Assembly (NCBI RefSeq): GCF_016863135.1 | Contig: NZ_BOOH01000023.1 | Location: 124,001 to 188,000, forward strand | DNA: 64,000 bases | Reading direction: 5' to 3' | DNA from: Planobispora longispora | GTDB lineage: Bacteria; Actinomycetota; Actinomycetes; Streptosporangiales; Streptosporangiaceae | Part shown: piece by piece, positions 7,617 to 16,793 of the stretch | Position numbering within the stretch: position 1 is the first letter of the stretch | How the letters are laid out: every line of letters begins with the position of its first letter | Program-made: the position numbers and the translations under genes | Notes under the pieces: generated by a model | Seen by the model: the letters and a program-made list of their open reading frames with translations, nothing else | Told to the model about the DNA's origin: nothing | Databases searched by the model: none

Positions 7617-8543
7617 ATGCCCGGACTGATGATCCTTGACACGCCGTCCCTCTACTTCCGCGCGTTCTACGGGGTGCCGGAGTCGGTCACCGCCCCCGAC
7701 GGAATGCCGATCAACGCGGTCCGCGGGGTCATCGACATGATCGCCTCCCTGGTCCGGGAGCACTCCCCCGGCGAGCTGGCCGCCTGCATGGACGCCGACT
7801 GGCGGCCCGCCTTCCGGGTGGCGGCCATCCCCTCCTACAAGGCCCACCGGGTCGCGGCCGAGGGCGGCGAGGAGGTCCCCGACACGCTCTCCCCGCAGGT
7901 GCCGGTGATCGAGCAGGTGCTGGACGCGGCGGGGATCGCCCGGGTCGAGGCGGCCGGTTACGAGGCCGACGACGTCATCGGCACGCTCACCGCCCGCGCC
8001 TCCGGCCCGGTGGACATCGTCACCGGCGACCGCGACCTGTTCCAGCTGGTGGACGACGCCCGGCCGGTCCGCGTCCTCTACACGGTGCGGGGGATCAAGA
8101 ACATCCAGCCCGTCGACGAGACCGTCGTCGCCGAGCGGTACGGCATCCCCGGCCGCTCCTACGCCGATTTCGCCGTCCTGCGCGGCGATCCCAGCGACGG
8201 GCTGCCCGGCGTCGCCGGGATCGGCGAGAAGACCGCCGCCTCGCTGATCACCCGGTTCGGCTCGCTCGAAGCGCTGCTCAAGGCCGCGGACGACGAGAGC
8301 GCGGAGAGCGGCCTGACCAGGGGACAGCGCTCCAAGCTGGCCGCCGCCCGCGACTACCTCGCCGTCGCCCCCGCGGTGGTCCAGGTGGTCCTCGACGTGC
8401 CGCTCCCGGAGCTCGCGGAGCCCGCGCGGCTCACCCTCCCGGCGGAGCCCCGCGATCGGGAGGCGCTGGAGGCCCTCTCCACCCGGTACGGCCTGAGCGG
8501 CCCGCTCAAGCGCCTGTCCGACGCCCTGTCCTGGAGCGCCTGA
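7617..8543 (+). CDS. 5'-3' exonuclease (FEN-like, DNA polymerase I N-terminal domain family)
   Basis: The protein has 308 residues, a stand-alone homologue of the 5' nuclease domain of DNA polymerase I. The signatures of this flap/5'-3' nuclease family are visible: LDTPSLYFRAFYG at the N-terminus (first metal Asp), DADWRPAFR with the Lys/Arg-rich SYKAHR segment, YEADDVIGTL, TGDRDLFQL, and the helix-hairpin-helix GLPGVAGIGEKTAA. Such enzymes remove RNA primers or flaps and act in replication and repair in the cytoplasm. ATG at 7617 gives the N-terminus usual for the family; an ATG nine bases upstream is possible. Family length and motifs are complete, so it is probably active. Confidence 0.93.
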   Translation: MPGLMILDTPSLYFRAFYGVPESVTAPDGMPINAVRGVIDMIASLVREHSPGELAACMDADWRPAFRVAAIPSYKAHRVAAEGGEEVPDTLSPQVPVIEQVLDAAGIARVEAAGYEADDVIGTLTARASGPVDIVTGDRDLFQLVDDARPVRVLYTVRGIKNIQPVDETVVAERYGIPGRSYADFAVLRGDPSDGLPGVAGIGEKTAASLITRFGSLEALLKAADDESAESGLTRGQRSKLAAARDYLAVAPAVVQVVLDVPLPELAEPARLTLPAEPRDREALEALSTRYGLSGPLKRLSDALSWSA

Positions 8544-8570
8544 GCCGGACGGTCCCGGGTGACGTCCGGC
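8544..8570. terminator. Hairpin between convergent genes
   Basis: GCCGGACG (8544-8551) pairs with CGTCCGGC (8563-8570) across an 11-nt loop directly after the exonuclease stop codon. A second short GC-rich palindrome follows at about 8575-8589. It probably ends both converging transcripts. Confidence 0.5.
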
Positions 8571-8601
8571 GTTCACCGCCGGCCGGTGGCGCCTACCTGC
8601 G

Positions 8602-8856
8602 TCAGGCGGTGGGGAAGGGGCCCTGGTACTCGGTGTAGTCGGAGACGCCGTCGCCGTTGAGGTCGACGCGCACCTCGTCGGTGTAGCCGTCGCCGTTGTG
8701 GTCGAGGTAGACCACGTCGGTCACGCCGTCGCCGTCGGCGTCGTAGCGCTCCTCGTCGGCCACGTAGTCGCCGTCGGTGTCGATGAGCTGGACGTCGGTG
8801 CCGCCGTCGCCATCGGTGTCGTAGTAGTCGGTGGTGGTGACGTAGAACTCGCTCAT
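8602..8856 (-). CDS. Small acidic protein with five 13-residue calcium-loop-like repeats
   Basis: The protein has 84 residues and is almost entirely made of five repeats that begin at residues 13, 26, 39, 52 and 65, an exact 13-residue period. Each unit follows D-x-[DN]-G-D-x-x-x-D (for example DADGDGVTD), the spacing of the first half of an EF-hand, dockerin or thrombospondin-3 calcium loop, without flanking EF helices. There is no signal peptide, membrane segment or sorting signal, so it is probably cytoplasmic. ATG at 8856 has GAGGGAAA upstream. It is monocistronic, convergent with the exonuclease gene. Calcium binding is inferred from the loop pattern; I know no characterised protein of this exact build. 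Divalent metal buffering or a small beta-solenoid scaffold are possible roles. Confidence 0.7.
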   Translation of the reverse strand: MSEFYVTTTDYYDTDGDGGTDVQLIDTDGDYVADEERYDADGDGVTDVVYLDHNGDGYTDEVRVDLNGDGVSDYTEYQGPFPTA

Positions 8857-9011
8857 CGGGGTTTCCCTCGTCCTTTTCGTTCGTGCCGGTTCGTCAGATA
8901 AGAGGGGCGTTCCGGCCGGATGGTTACAGCGACTTCCACGATTTTTTCGCAGCCCGTCCCCGCCGGGCGGAGAGGCGGCGGGACCGGCTCATCCATCCTC
9001 CCCGCCCAGGA

Positions 9012-9770
9012 TCAGGGCATCCTCGGCTGACCGCCGCCCTGCTCCAGCCACTCGCGGGGCGACACCGGGATGATCTCTCCCTGGATGAGGGCGCGGCTGA
9101 GCGCGGTCAGCTTGAGCTGGTGCGCGCGGGCATAGTCGCGCAGCAGCACGAACGCCTCATCGGGGGTCACCCCCAGCTGCCCGGCCAGCAGACCCTTGGC
9201 CTGCTCGATCAGCACCCGGCTGTTCAACGCCAGGCGCAGTTGCCCGGTGACGGTCTCGTGGTGGCGCACCGCGCGCCGGTGCGCCAGGCCGATGGCGGCC
9301 GCCTGGGCCAGGTCCCCGGCCAGACCGGCGGTCGCGGCCTCCAGCGGGAGCGGGACGGTGTGCAGCAGGATGAGCGCGCCGACGGCCTGGTCGCGACAGC
9401 CCATGGGCAGCGCGTGCACGGCGGCGAATCCGGCTGCCGCCGCGGCCGAGGCGAAGTTCGGCCAGCGCCCGGCGGCGGCCGCGAGATCGGGGCAGCTCAC
9501 GGGGGTCCGGCCCTGGTGGGCGTCCAGGCCGGGACCTTCCTGGTACTTGAGCTGGGACAGCCCCACGATGCGGGCCGGCTCGCTGGAACCGGCCACCATG
9601 CTGAGCGGGCCGGCGGGATCGGCCAGCAGCACCGCGCACGCGGTCACCTCCGCCACTTCGGCTCCGTGGCAGGCGAGATTGTCCAGGTAATCGACGATGT
9701 CGAAGTCGTCGGCCAGAGTGTCGGCCAGTTCTATGAAGATGCGGCCCATGCGCCGTCCGGGGTGCGCCAT
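9012..9770 (-). CDS. GAF-ANTAR antiterminator-type regulator
   Basis: The protein has 252 residues: a GAF sensor domain (about residues 10-160, with CAVLLADPAG, QEGPGLDAH and FAAVHALPM features) and a C-terminal ANTAR domain (about 175-235, LIEQAKGLLAGQLGVTPDEAF). ANTAR domains bind paired hexaloop hairpins in mRNA leaders and prevent termination. The GAF part senses a ligand or redox state. ATG at 9770 is chosen because GGAGGAGGAG lies immediately upstream and the protein then begins MAHPGRRMGRIFIELADTLA, as in relatives. An upstream in-frame extension to 9899 has no support. It stands alone, so its RNA targets are elsewhere and unknown. The domain calls are secure. Confidence 0.9.
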   Translation of the reverse strand: MAHPGRRMGRIFIELADTLADDFDIVDYLDNLACHGAEVAEVTACAVLLADPAGPLSMVAGSSEPARIVGLSQLKYQEGPGLDAHQGRTPVSCPDLAAAAGRWPNFASAAAAAGFAAVHALPMGCRDQAVGALILLHTVPLPLEAATAGLAGDLAQAAAIGLAHRRAVRHHETVTGQLRLALNSRVLIEQAKGLLAGQLGVTPDEAFVLLRDYARAHQLKLTALSRALIQGEIIPVSPREWLEQGGGQPRMP

Positions 9771-9935
9771 CTCCTCCTCCCCGCGTCTGCCGCCGCGTGA
9801 GGCAGTCCCCTGCCCTGCAATCAGCTTTTCAGACGAAACTCTCCCTGGGAGGGGGTTAAGCCTGTATCCCCGGACGAGGTTGAGCGACCCCCGGCGCATG
9901 GGCCGGCACGGCCGGAGCGGAGAGGCCGGGTGGGG

Positions 9936-11015
9936 CTATCCGGCCGAACAGGTGGGGACGGGCGGGTTGTTGACGCCGTTCCAGGAGGCCAGGAAGCCGA
10001 AGGCGGCCGAGCCGCCGGGGGGCAGGTCGCCGTTCCAGCCGAGGCTGCGCACGCTGACGGCGGGACCGCTCACGCTCAGCGTGCCGTTCCACATCTGGCT
10101 GATCCGCTGGCCGTCGGCGAAGGCCCACCGGACCGTCCAGGCGCTCATCGCGGCGGTCCCGGTGTTCTCGACCGTGACCTCGCCCTGGAAGCCGCCCGGC
10201 CACTGGCCGATGTTCTTGAACGTCGCCGTGCACCCGCCCACGGGCGTGACCGTGGGGGTGGCGGTGGGGGTCACGGTGGGAGTGACCGTGGGAGTGACGG
10301 TGGGCGTCGGGGTGGCGCCGGACAGGAGGTCCGCCAGCGCCGGGTACCACCGGTCGGAGATCTTCTGGTTGCCCGCCTCGTTCGGGTGCACCCCGTCATA
10401 GGTGTCGGTGGCCGTGTCGAATCCCGTCCACTGGTCGACGACCACGACCGGCGACTGCGGGGTGGAGACGGCCGAGGCCCAGGCCGGGATCGCGTCGTTG
10501 AGGTTCACGGCCCGCTGCCCGCACTCGGCGCAGGTGGCCGGGTTCATCGGAATGATCTTGGCGACCAGGATCCTCATCGCGGGGTTGCTCGCCCGCATCT
10601 GGTTCACCAGTGTGGTGTACGCGCTCAGGATCGTCGCGGGCGGGATGTTGCTCCACACGTCGTTGGTGCCGAAGTGCATCATCACGATGTCGGGCCTGGC
10701 GGCCGCCAGCCAGGCGGGCAGCTGGTTCTGGCGGGCCACGCTGGTGGCCAGGAAGCCCCCGTGGCCCTCGTTGTCGCCGTCGTGGGCCACCCCGCAGCCC
10801 TGCGCGGGCAGGGTCCCGACGAAGTCGATGTCGGTGTGACCGGCGTTCTGCAACCTGTTCCACAGCAGGGCGCGCCAGCAGCCCGGGGATCCGGTGATCG
10901 AATCCCCCAGGGGCATGATCCTGACGGTGGCGGCGCTGGCCGGTGCGGCGGTCAGGACCACCGCTCCCGCGGCCAGCGCCAGCAGCGCCGCCAGAAAAGC
11001 GCTGATCCTCTGCAT
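9936..11015 (-). CDS. Secreted SGNH/GDSL hydrolase with C-terminal CBM2 cellulose-binding module
   Basis: The protein has 359 residues. A signal peptide (MQRISAFLAALLALAAGAVV to APASA) is followed by an SGNH esterase domain with MPLGDSITG (nucleophile Ser), MHFGTND (oxyanion Asn) and YDGVHPNEAG (catalytic Asp and His). A Pro/Thr linker of repeated TPTV units (about residues 233-258) leads to a family 2 carbohydrate-binding module with WPGGFQGEVTVENTG, conserved Trp residues and a terminal Cys pair. This is the build of secreted carbohydrate esterases, such as acetylxylan esterases, acting on plant polymers. ATG at 11015 has GGGAG upstream. The linker is encoded by a 12-bp tandem repeat near 10246-10313. 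The ester substrate is inferred. Confidence 0.92.
   Translation of the reverse strand: MQRISAFLAALLALAAGAVVLTAAPASAATVRIMPLGDSITGSPGCWRALLWNRLQNAGHTDIDFVGTLPAQGCGVAHDGDNEGHGGFLATSVARQNQLPAWLAAARPDIVMMHFGTNDVWSNIPPATILSAYTTLVNQMRASNPAMRILVAKIIPMNPATCAECGQRAVNLNDAIPAWASAVSTPQSPVVVVDQWTGFDTATDTYDGVHPNEAGNQKISDRWYPALADLLSGATPTPTVTPTVTPTVTPTATPTVTPVGGCTATFKNIGQWPGGFQGEVTVENTGTAAMSAWTVRWAFADGQRISQMWNGTLSVSGPAVSVRSLGWNGDLPPGGSAAFGFLASWNGVNNPPVPTCSAG
10246..10313 (-). repeat. 12-bp minisatellite coding the Thr-Pro linker of the SGNH hydrolase
   Basis: Near-identical units of GTGACCGTGGGA (plus-strand view) repeat about five to six times and encode the TPTV linker repeats. Such linkers often vary in length between strains. 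Confidence 0.75.
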
Positions 11016-11234
11016 CGTCTGCTCCCGTCGTCGGCTGCGCAGATCGTAGGAGCGGGCCGTGCGGACGGGAAGGCGGACGATCATCGGGCGCGCGCCACCT
11101 GCGGCGTCGCCGGAGCCGGCGTGTAAATTTCAGGATCGGGAGCCGGAGACGGCGGGGCGCCTCCCGCCGGCCGCACCTCCCCGCCGGCCGCGCCGTACGG
11201 CCGCCGCGATTCAGGGAACGGCCCCGCCGGATCG

Positions 11235-12203
11235 TCAGGCCAGGCGGCCGAGCGCCTCCTTCGCCTCGGCGGCCACCCCTCGGCGGGCGCCCTCCTCGCC
11301 GAGTTCCAGGACGTGCCGGAGGGCCAGGCCGTAGGCGTGGACGAAGGCGTGCTCCGCGGGGAGGTCGATGTCGGGCACGATCCCGGTGCCCTCCCAGTTC
11401 GTCCCGGTGACCGGGTTGATCGCCCGGCCGCAGGGCACGGCGGACTTCAGGTGGGCGCCCACCCGGTAGCGCACGCCGGGGTGGGCCCCTCCCCTGGTGC
11501 GCTCGCCGACGACGGTCGCGCGCTTCCTGCTCTGCAGGTCGTAGGCGAACTCCTCGGCCCCGGAGAACGTGAACCCGCTGGTGAGCACGTAGACCGGCTT
11601 GTCCGCGCCGAACCGCGGCCCCGGCACGAAGGGCAGCGTCCAGAACTGGGCGGTGCTGTCGCCCGGGCGGTCGTAGATGTCGTTGAGGTGGGTCGGCTCG
11701 TCGAACAGGTAGCTGCACAGCAGCGCGACCATCCCCGGGTCGCCGCCGCCGTTGCGGCGCACGTCGACGATCAGCGCGTCGTTGAAGGCCACCAGGTTCA
11801 TCGCGGCGGTCGCCGCCTGCCCGGCGATGCCGGGGTCCGCCATCTGCCGGATGTCGAGATAGCCGACGTTGCCCTCGAGCCGTTCGACGCGCGCGAAGCC
11901 GTGTCCGCCGAGCTGGGTCTCGGCGCGGTAGAGGGCCAGGTCGAAGAACTCCTCGGCATCCTGCTCGGGGATCGGGTCGACGCTGTGCAGGAGGCGCAGG
12001 TGCTTGTCCCCGTTGACCGACTGCAGGTCCTCGGTCACCGCGGCGGCGAAGTCCTCGTCGCGGTCCAATTCCGCGTAGCGTCCCTCGGCCAGGCGGGCGC
12101 GGAGCACGTCCGCGATTTCCCGGGCCGCATCGGGGAAGACGTAGTACCTCAGCAGCTGGGCGCAGAGGATGTCAATGTGAAGGGATCGGTCAGCGTTGGT
12201 CAC
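11235..12203 (-). CDS. S41 family (C-terminal processing/IRBP-type) peptidase
   Basis: The protein has 322 residues without signal peptide or membrane segment. The N-terminal part (residues 1-100) is helical like the IRBP-type cap, and the protease core shows NVGYLDIRQM, ALIVDVRRNGGGDPGMV (the conserved Asn-Gly-Gly-Gly strand-turn) and TSGFTFSGAEEFAYDL, where the Ser of FSGAEE is the likely nucleophile. IRBP/TSP-type S41 enzymes use a Ser-Lys or Ser-His-Glu arrangement. It lacks a PDZ domain, unlike CtpA-type processing proteases. It is divergent from the RNB exoribonuclease gene. Several relatives of this type occur as secondary-metabolite or resistance-associated hydrolases, but nothing nearby defines a substrate. 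Confidence 0.85.
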   Translation of the reverse strand: MTNADRSLHIDILCAQLLRYYVFPDAAREIADVLRARLAEGRYAELDRDEDFAAAVTEDLQSVNGDKHLRLLHSVDPIPEQDAEEFFDLALYRAETQLGGHGFARVERLEGNVGYLDIRQMADPGIAGQAATAAMNLVAFNDALIVDVRRNGGGDPGMVALLCSYLFDEPTHLNDIYDRPGDSTAQFWTLPFVPGPRFGADKPVYVLTSGFTFSGAEEFAYDLQSRKRATVVGERTRGGAHPGVRYRVGAHLKSAVPCGRAINPVTGTNWEGTGIVPDIDLPAEHAFVHAYGLALRHVLELGEEGARRGVAAEAKEALGRLA

Positions 12204-12308
12204 GATCGATGACCCTATGGGGCATTCAGTGGAGATGACGAGTCGATTACCACGTCGTTCAGGGTGTCCGATAGGGGCGGCACGTCAGAGAACGGTAGGT
12301 TGATCGCC

Positions 12309-13736
12309 GTGCCGTACGCGAGCATTAAAGTGTCCGGGGAATCCCGTCTGCGCCTCGACGATGGTTTCGAGCGCATCCGCCGGGAGCTGAAGCTGCCGGA
12401 GGAGTTCCCCCGTAGCGTGATCGACGAGGCCGAGTGGGTGGCCGAGGTTCCCCGGCTGCCCCGGCTCGACCGGACCGACCTACCGCTCATCACCATCGAC
12501 CCGCCCGGCTCCATGGACCTGGACCAGGCCATGCACCTGGAGGAGCGGCCCGGCGGCTACCGCGTGTGGTACGCCATCGCCGACGTCGCGGCGTTCGTCC
12601 GCCCGGACGGGGCCATCGACCGCGAGGCGCGCCTCCGGGGTGAGACCGTCTACCTGCCCGACGGGCGGGTCCCGCTGCACCCGCCGGTCCTGTCGGAGGG
12701 CGCGGCCAGCCTGCTGCCCGGCCTGACCCGGCCGGCCGCCCTGTGGTGCGTGGACCTGGACGCCGAGGGCCGGACCGTGGGCGCCGACGTGACGCGGGCG
12801 CTGGTGCGCAGCCGCGAGCGGCTCGACTACGACTACGTCCAGACGGCCGTCGACACCGGGACCGCGGACGGCACGCTGCGGCTGCTGGCCGAGATCGGCA
12901 GGCTGCGCCTGGCGCTGGAGCGGGACCGGGGCGGGGTGGCGCTGCCCACCCCCGAGCGCGAGGTGATCCCGGACGGGGACGGCTACCGGGTGGCGGTCCG
13001 GGCCCCGCTGGCGGCCGAGGAGTGGAACGCGCAGATCTCGCTGCTGACCGGCATGGCCGCCGCCTCGATGATGCTGGATGCCGAGATCGGCCTGCTGAGG
13101 GTGCTGCCGGCCGCCCCGGCCGAGGAGGTCGCCCGGGTCCGGCGGATGGCCGCCGCCCTGGACATCCCGTGGCCGGAGGAGGCCCCCTACGGGGAGGTCG
13201 TGCACGGTCTCGACCCGAAGACCCCCGGGCACGCCGCCTTCCTCCAGGAGTCGGTGGTGCTGCTGCGCGGGGCCGACTACGTGGCCTTCAACGGCGAGCC
13301 TCCGGCCGAGGCCGCCCACGCCGCGGTGGCGGCGCCGTACGCGCACGTGACCGCCCCGCTGCGCAGGCTGGCCGACCGCTACGCCTCAGAGATCTGCCTG
13401 GCGATCGCCGCGGGCGAGCCGGTGCCCGAGGAGATCCAGCGGGTCATGGTCGAACTGCCGGAGGTCATGCGGGCGACCGGGCGGCGCGCGAGCGCGGCGG
13501 CGCGGGCGTGCGTGGACCTGGTGGAGGCGTTCGTGCTGCGTGAGCGGGTGGGCCAGACGTTCGACGCGGTGGTGATCGACGTGGACGGGGAACGGCCGGG
13601 CGGTCAGGTGCAGATCGACGAGCCCCCGGTGGTGGCCCGCTGCGACGGCGGGCGGCTCCCGCTGGGCGACAGGGTGCGGGTGCGGCTGACGCGCGCCGAC
13701 CCGGCCACCCGGGAGGTGCGCTTCACCCTCGCCTGA
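12309..13736 (+). CDS. RNB-family 3'-5' exoribonuclease (RNase II/R-like)
   Basis: The protein has 475 residues covering the RNB catalytic domain. The acidic metal-binding stretch reads TIDPPGSMDLDQAMHLE, followed by VWYAIADVAAFV, TVYLPDGRVPLHPP, SLLPGLTRPA and the C-terminal HVTAPLRRLADRY, all in family order. RNB enzymes degrade RNA from the 3' end. This one is shorter than RNase R: the cold-shock domains are missing and the C-terminal S1 region is reduced, as in many actinobacterial versions. GTG at 12309 gives the N-terminus PYASIKVSG that I expect; a GTG at 12264 in frame is an alternative. It is divergent from the S41 peptidase gene and convergent with the helicase gene, both RNA-related on the right side. 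Confidence 0.9.
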   Translation: MPYASIKVSGESRLRLDDGFERIRRELKLPEEFPRSVIDEAEWVAEVPRLPRLDRTDLPLITIDPPGSMDLDQAMHLEERPGGYRVWYAIADVAAFVRPDGAIDREARLRGETVYLPDGRVPLHPPVLSEGAASLLPGLTRPAALWCVDLDAEGRTVGADVTRALVRSRERLDYDYVQTAVDTGTADGTLRLLAEIGRLRLALERDRGGVALPTPEREVIPDGDGYRVAVRAPLAAEEWNAQISLLTGMAAASMMLDAEIGLLRVLPAAPAEEVARVRRMAAALDIPWPEEAPYGEVVHGLDPKTPGHAAFLQESVVLLRGADYVAFNGEPPAEAAHAAVAAPYAHVTAPLRRLADRYASEICLAIAAGEPVPEEIQRVMVELPEVMRATGRRASAAARACVDLVEAFVLRERVGQTFDAVVIDVDGERPGGQVQIDEPPVVARCDGGRLPLGDRVRVRLTRADPATREVRFTLA

Positions 13737-14063
13737 TCACGCCCTGCGGCCGCTCCCGCCCGGTCGGGCGCGCCGAGGCTCCCCGATCTCCGCCCGGTAC
13801 GGCCGAGGCCGCGTCCGGACTCTCCGGGCGCGGCCTCGCCAGCGGGGCGGGAACCTTGTCGGGGTGCTCCTTTCGCGGGCGGATCGGACGTGGACGGACC
13901 TTCGTTGGGAACGACCCGGTGGAGATGATTCTTCTGGGGTGGGCTCCAACGGTTCGTGACATGAAAAATTTCCGTCCGCGCCCCCGGGAAAACAGACGAC
14001 ACGGTTACGTTCCGCACACCTTCCGTCACACGGGATTGACCTGACGGTCAGGTGGCCGGCGGG
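13737..14063. other. Intergenic region between convergent RNB and helicase genes
   Basis: These 327 bases hold the hairpin at 13804-13838 and an AT-richer stretch near 13950-14000. I see no gene with a ribosome site in either direction. Confidence 0.6.
13804..13838. terminator. Hairpin terminator between convergent genes
   Basis: CGAGGCCGCGTCCGG (13804-13818) pairs with 13824-13838 with a single T/C mismatch position around an ACTCT loop. It probably ends transcripts from both sides. Confidence 0.65.
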
Positions 14064-16793
14064 TCAGCCGACCGAGGAGTAGGCCACCACCCCGCGCCGG
14101 AGCGCGTCCATCGCCTTGCCCGCGCTCTGCCTGACCTTGCTGTCGCGCGGCGAGGCGTCGGAGATCTGGCCGAGCAGGTCGAGCAGCTGCTTGACCCAGC
14201 GCACGAAGTCGCCCGCGGCCAGCTCGGCGCCGTTGACCCCGTCGCTGAGCACGGCGTCCAGGGTGTGGCCCTTGGCCCAGCGGAAGGCCGCCCAGGCGAA
14301 GCCCGCGTCGGGCTCCCGGGTGAAGGACAGCCCGTGGTCGCTCTCGATCGCCTCCAGGTCGGCCCAGAGGCGGATCATGGACGCCAGCGCCTGCTGCGCG
14401 CCGCCCGCGGGGATGCGGGGCTGGCGCGCCTCGTCGCCCTGCCGGGACTCGAAGATCAGCGAGGACACGCACGCGGCCAGCTCGGCGGGGTCGAGATCGT
14501 TCCAGAGCCCGGCCCGCAGGCATTCGGCGGTGAGCAGGTCCAGCTCGGTGTAGAGCTGGGACAGCCTGCGGCCCTCGGCGGTGACGGCCTCGCCGTCGAG
14601 GTAGCCGAGCCGGTCCAGCACCGCGCAGACCTTGTCGAAGGTGCGCGCGATGACGTGGGAGCGGCCCTCGACCCGGCGGCGCAGCCCCTCGGTCTCGCGC
14701 AGCAGCTTGTAGTAGCGCTCGGCCCAGCGGGCGTGGTCTTCCCGCTCGTCGCAGCCGTGGCAGGGGTGCCGGCGGAGATCCTTGCGCAGGCGCAGGATCT
14801 CGTCGTCCTCGACCGCGTGGTCGCGAGCCCGCTCGGGCTTGCCGAGGTCGCGGTCGCCGATCTTGGCGTGCATGGAGGAGACCAGGTTGGCCCGTTCCTT
14901 GGGCGAACGGGCGTTGAAGTGCTTCGGGATGCGCATGTGCTCGACCGGCTCCACCGGGACCGGGAAGTCGGCCGGCGACAGTTTCTTGACCTGCTTGCCG
15001 ATGGTCAGCACCAACGGGGAGGGGCCCTCGCCCCGGGAGTTCAGGCCCGGGTCCAGCACGACCGCCAGGCCGGCCCGGCGGCCGCCGGGGATGCGGATGA
15101 TGTCGCCCGGCCGCAGCGCCTCCAGCGAGCGCAGCGCCTGGAGTCTGCGCGCCGCGCCGCGCTGGCGGGACAGCTCGGCCTCGCGGTCCGACAGCGCCCT
15201 GCGCATCGCGGCGTACTCGGGGAAGTCGCCCAGGTGGCAGGTCATCGCCTCGCGGTAGCCCGCCAGCGCCTCCTCGTGCCGGCGCAGCTGCTTGGCGATG
15301 CCGACCACCGCCCGGTCCGCCTGGAACTGCGCGAAGGAGGACTCCAGCAGGGTTCTGGCCCGCTCCCTGCCGACCTGGCCGACGAGGTTGACGGCCATGT
15401 TGTAGGAGGGGCGGAAGCTGGAGCGCAGCGGGTAGGTGCGGGTGCTGGCCAGGCCCGCGACGTGCAGCGGGTCCATGCCCGGCTGCCAGAGCACCACCGC
15501 GTGGCCCTCGACGTCGATGCCGCGGCGCCCGGCCCGGCCGGTGAGCTGGGTGTACTCGCCGGGGGTGAGGTCGGCGTGGGTCTCGCCGTTCCACTTGTCG
15601 AGCTTCTCGATCACCACGGACCGGGCGGGCATGTTGATGCCCAGGGCGAGGGTCTCGGTGGCGAACACGGCCTTGACCAGGCCGCGGGTGAACAGCTCCT
15701 CGACGACCTCCTTGAAGGTCGGCAGCATGCCCGCGTGGTGGGCCGCCAGGCCGCGCTCCAGGCAGTCGCGCCATTCGAGGTAGCCGAGCACGGCCAGGTC
15801 CTCGTCCGGCAGGTGCGCGGTCCGCTCGTCCACGATCTGCCGGATCTCGTGGCGTTCGTCGTCGGTGGTGAGCCGGATCCCGGCGTGCAGGCACTGCAGG
15901 ACGGCGGCGTCGCAGCCGGCCCGGGAGAAGATGAAGGTGATCGCGGGCAGCAGGCCGTCGGCGTCGAGCCGCTCGATGGCCTCGGCCCGGTTGGGCGGGC
16001 CGGGCCTGCGCGGACGCGCGTAGCCGCGGCGGCCCCGGCCGTAGGCCTGGCGCTCCTCGTCGCGGGCCATCCTGAGCAGGTTGGGGTTGATCAGCGGCCT
16101 GCCGCCGTCCTCCTCGGTGAGGAAGAGGTCGTAGAGACGGTGGCCGACGAGCATGTGCTGCCAGAGCGGGACCGGGCGGTGCTCGTCGACGATGACCGAG
16201 GTGTCGCCGCGCACGGTGCCGAGCCACTCGCCGAACTCCTCGGCGTTGCTGACCGTGGCCGACAGCGCGACCAGCCGCACCGACTCGGGCAGGTGGATGA
16301 TCACCTCTTCCCAGACGGCCCCGCGGAACCGGTCGGCCAGGTAGTGGACCTCGTCCATGACCACGAAGCCGAGGCCGGCCAGGGTGCCCGACCCGGCGTA
16401 CAGCATGTTGCGCAGCACCTCGGTCGTCATGATGACGATCGGCGCCTCGCCGTTGACGCTGTTGTCACCGGTGAGCAGGCCGACCTTGGCGGCGCCGTAC
16501 CGCTTGACCAGGTCGTTGTACTTCTGGTTGGAGAGCGCCTTGATCGGGGTGGTGTAGAAGCACTTGCGGCCCTCGGCCAGCGCCAGGTGGACCGCGAACT
16601 CGCCCACGACGGTCTTGCCCGACCCGGTGGGAGCGGCCACGAGGACCCCGTCGCCCGCCTCCAGCGCCCGGCAGGCGTCGAGCTGGAACTCGTCCAGTTC
16701 GAAGTCGTACAGAGCCCGGAACGAGGTCAGCGCCGGCCCGCTCTCGGCCTGGCTCTGACGGAAGGCGGCGTAGCGTTCCGCAGGCGTCGTCAT
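14064..16793 (-). CDS. helY: DEAD/DEAH-box Ski2/Mtr4-like RNA helicase (HelY type)
   Basis: The protein has 909 residues. Superfamily 2 motifs are visible: LVAAPTGSGKT (Walker A, about residues 50-60), TTPIKALSNQKY (motif Ia), MTTEVLRNML, VVMDEVHYLADR (DEVH box), LSATVSN (motif III) and, in the second RecA domain, ETLALGINMPARSVV and QLTGRAGRRGIDVEGH (motif VI). The C-terminal third matches the DSHCT-type region of Ski2/Mtr4 helicases, ending in residues such as GDFVRWVKQLLDLLGQI. In actinobacteria this protein is usually called HelY and lies downstream of tatA-tatC, as here. It is thought to unwind structured RNA. The cluster order pafB-pafC-tatA-tatC-dagK-helY is kept on the minus strand. 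Confidence 0.93.
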   Translation of the reverse strand: MTTPAERYAAFRQSQAESGPALTSFRALYDFELDEFQLDACRALEAGDGVLVAAPTGSGKTVVGEFAVHLALAEGRKCFYTTPIKALSNQKYNDLVKRYGAAKVGLLTGDNSVNGEAPIVIMTTEVLRNMLYAGSGTLAGLGFVVMDEVHYLADRFRGAVWEEVIIHLPESVRLVALSATVSNAEEFGEWLGTVRGDTSVIVDEHRPVPLWQHMLVGHRLYDLFLTEEDGGRPLINPNLLRMARDEERQAYGRGRRGYARPRRPGPPNRAEAIERLDADGLLPAITFIFSRAGCDAAVLQCLHAGIRLTTDDERHEIRQIVDERTAHLPDEDLAVLGYLEWRDCLERGLAAHHAGMLPTFKEVVEELFTRGLVKAVFATETLALGINMPARSVVIEKLDKWNGETHADLTPGEYTQLTGRAGRRGIDVEGHAVVLWQPGMDPLHVAGLASTRTYPLRSSFRPSYNMAVNLVGQVGRERARTLLESSFAQFQADRAVVGIAKQLRRHEEALAGYREAMTCHLGDFPEYAAMRRALSDREAELSRQRGAARRLQALRSLEALRPGDIIRIPGGRRAGLAVVLDPGLNSRGEGPSPLVLTIGKQVKKLSPADFPVPVEPVEHMRIPKHFNARSPKERANLVSSMHAKIGDRDLGKPERARDHAVEDDEILRLRKDLRRHPCHGCDEREDHARWAERYYKLLRETEGLRRRVEGRSHVIARTFDKVCAVLDRLGYLDGEAVTAEGRRLSQLYTELDLLTAECLRAGLWNDLDPAELAACVSSLIFESRQGDEARQPRIPAGGAQQALASMIRLWADLEAIESDHGLSFTREPDAGFAWAAFRWAKGHTLDAVLSDGVNGAELAAGDFVRWVKQLLDLLGQISDASPRDSKVRQSAGKAMDALRRGVVAYSSVG

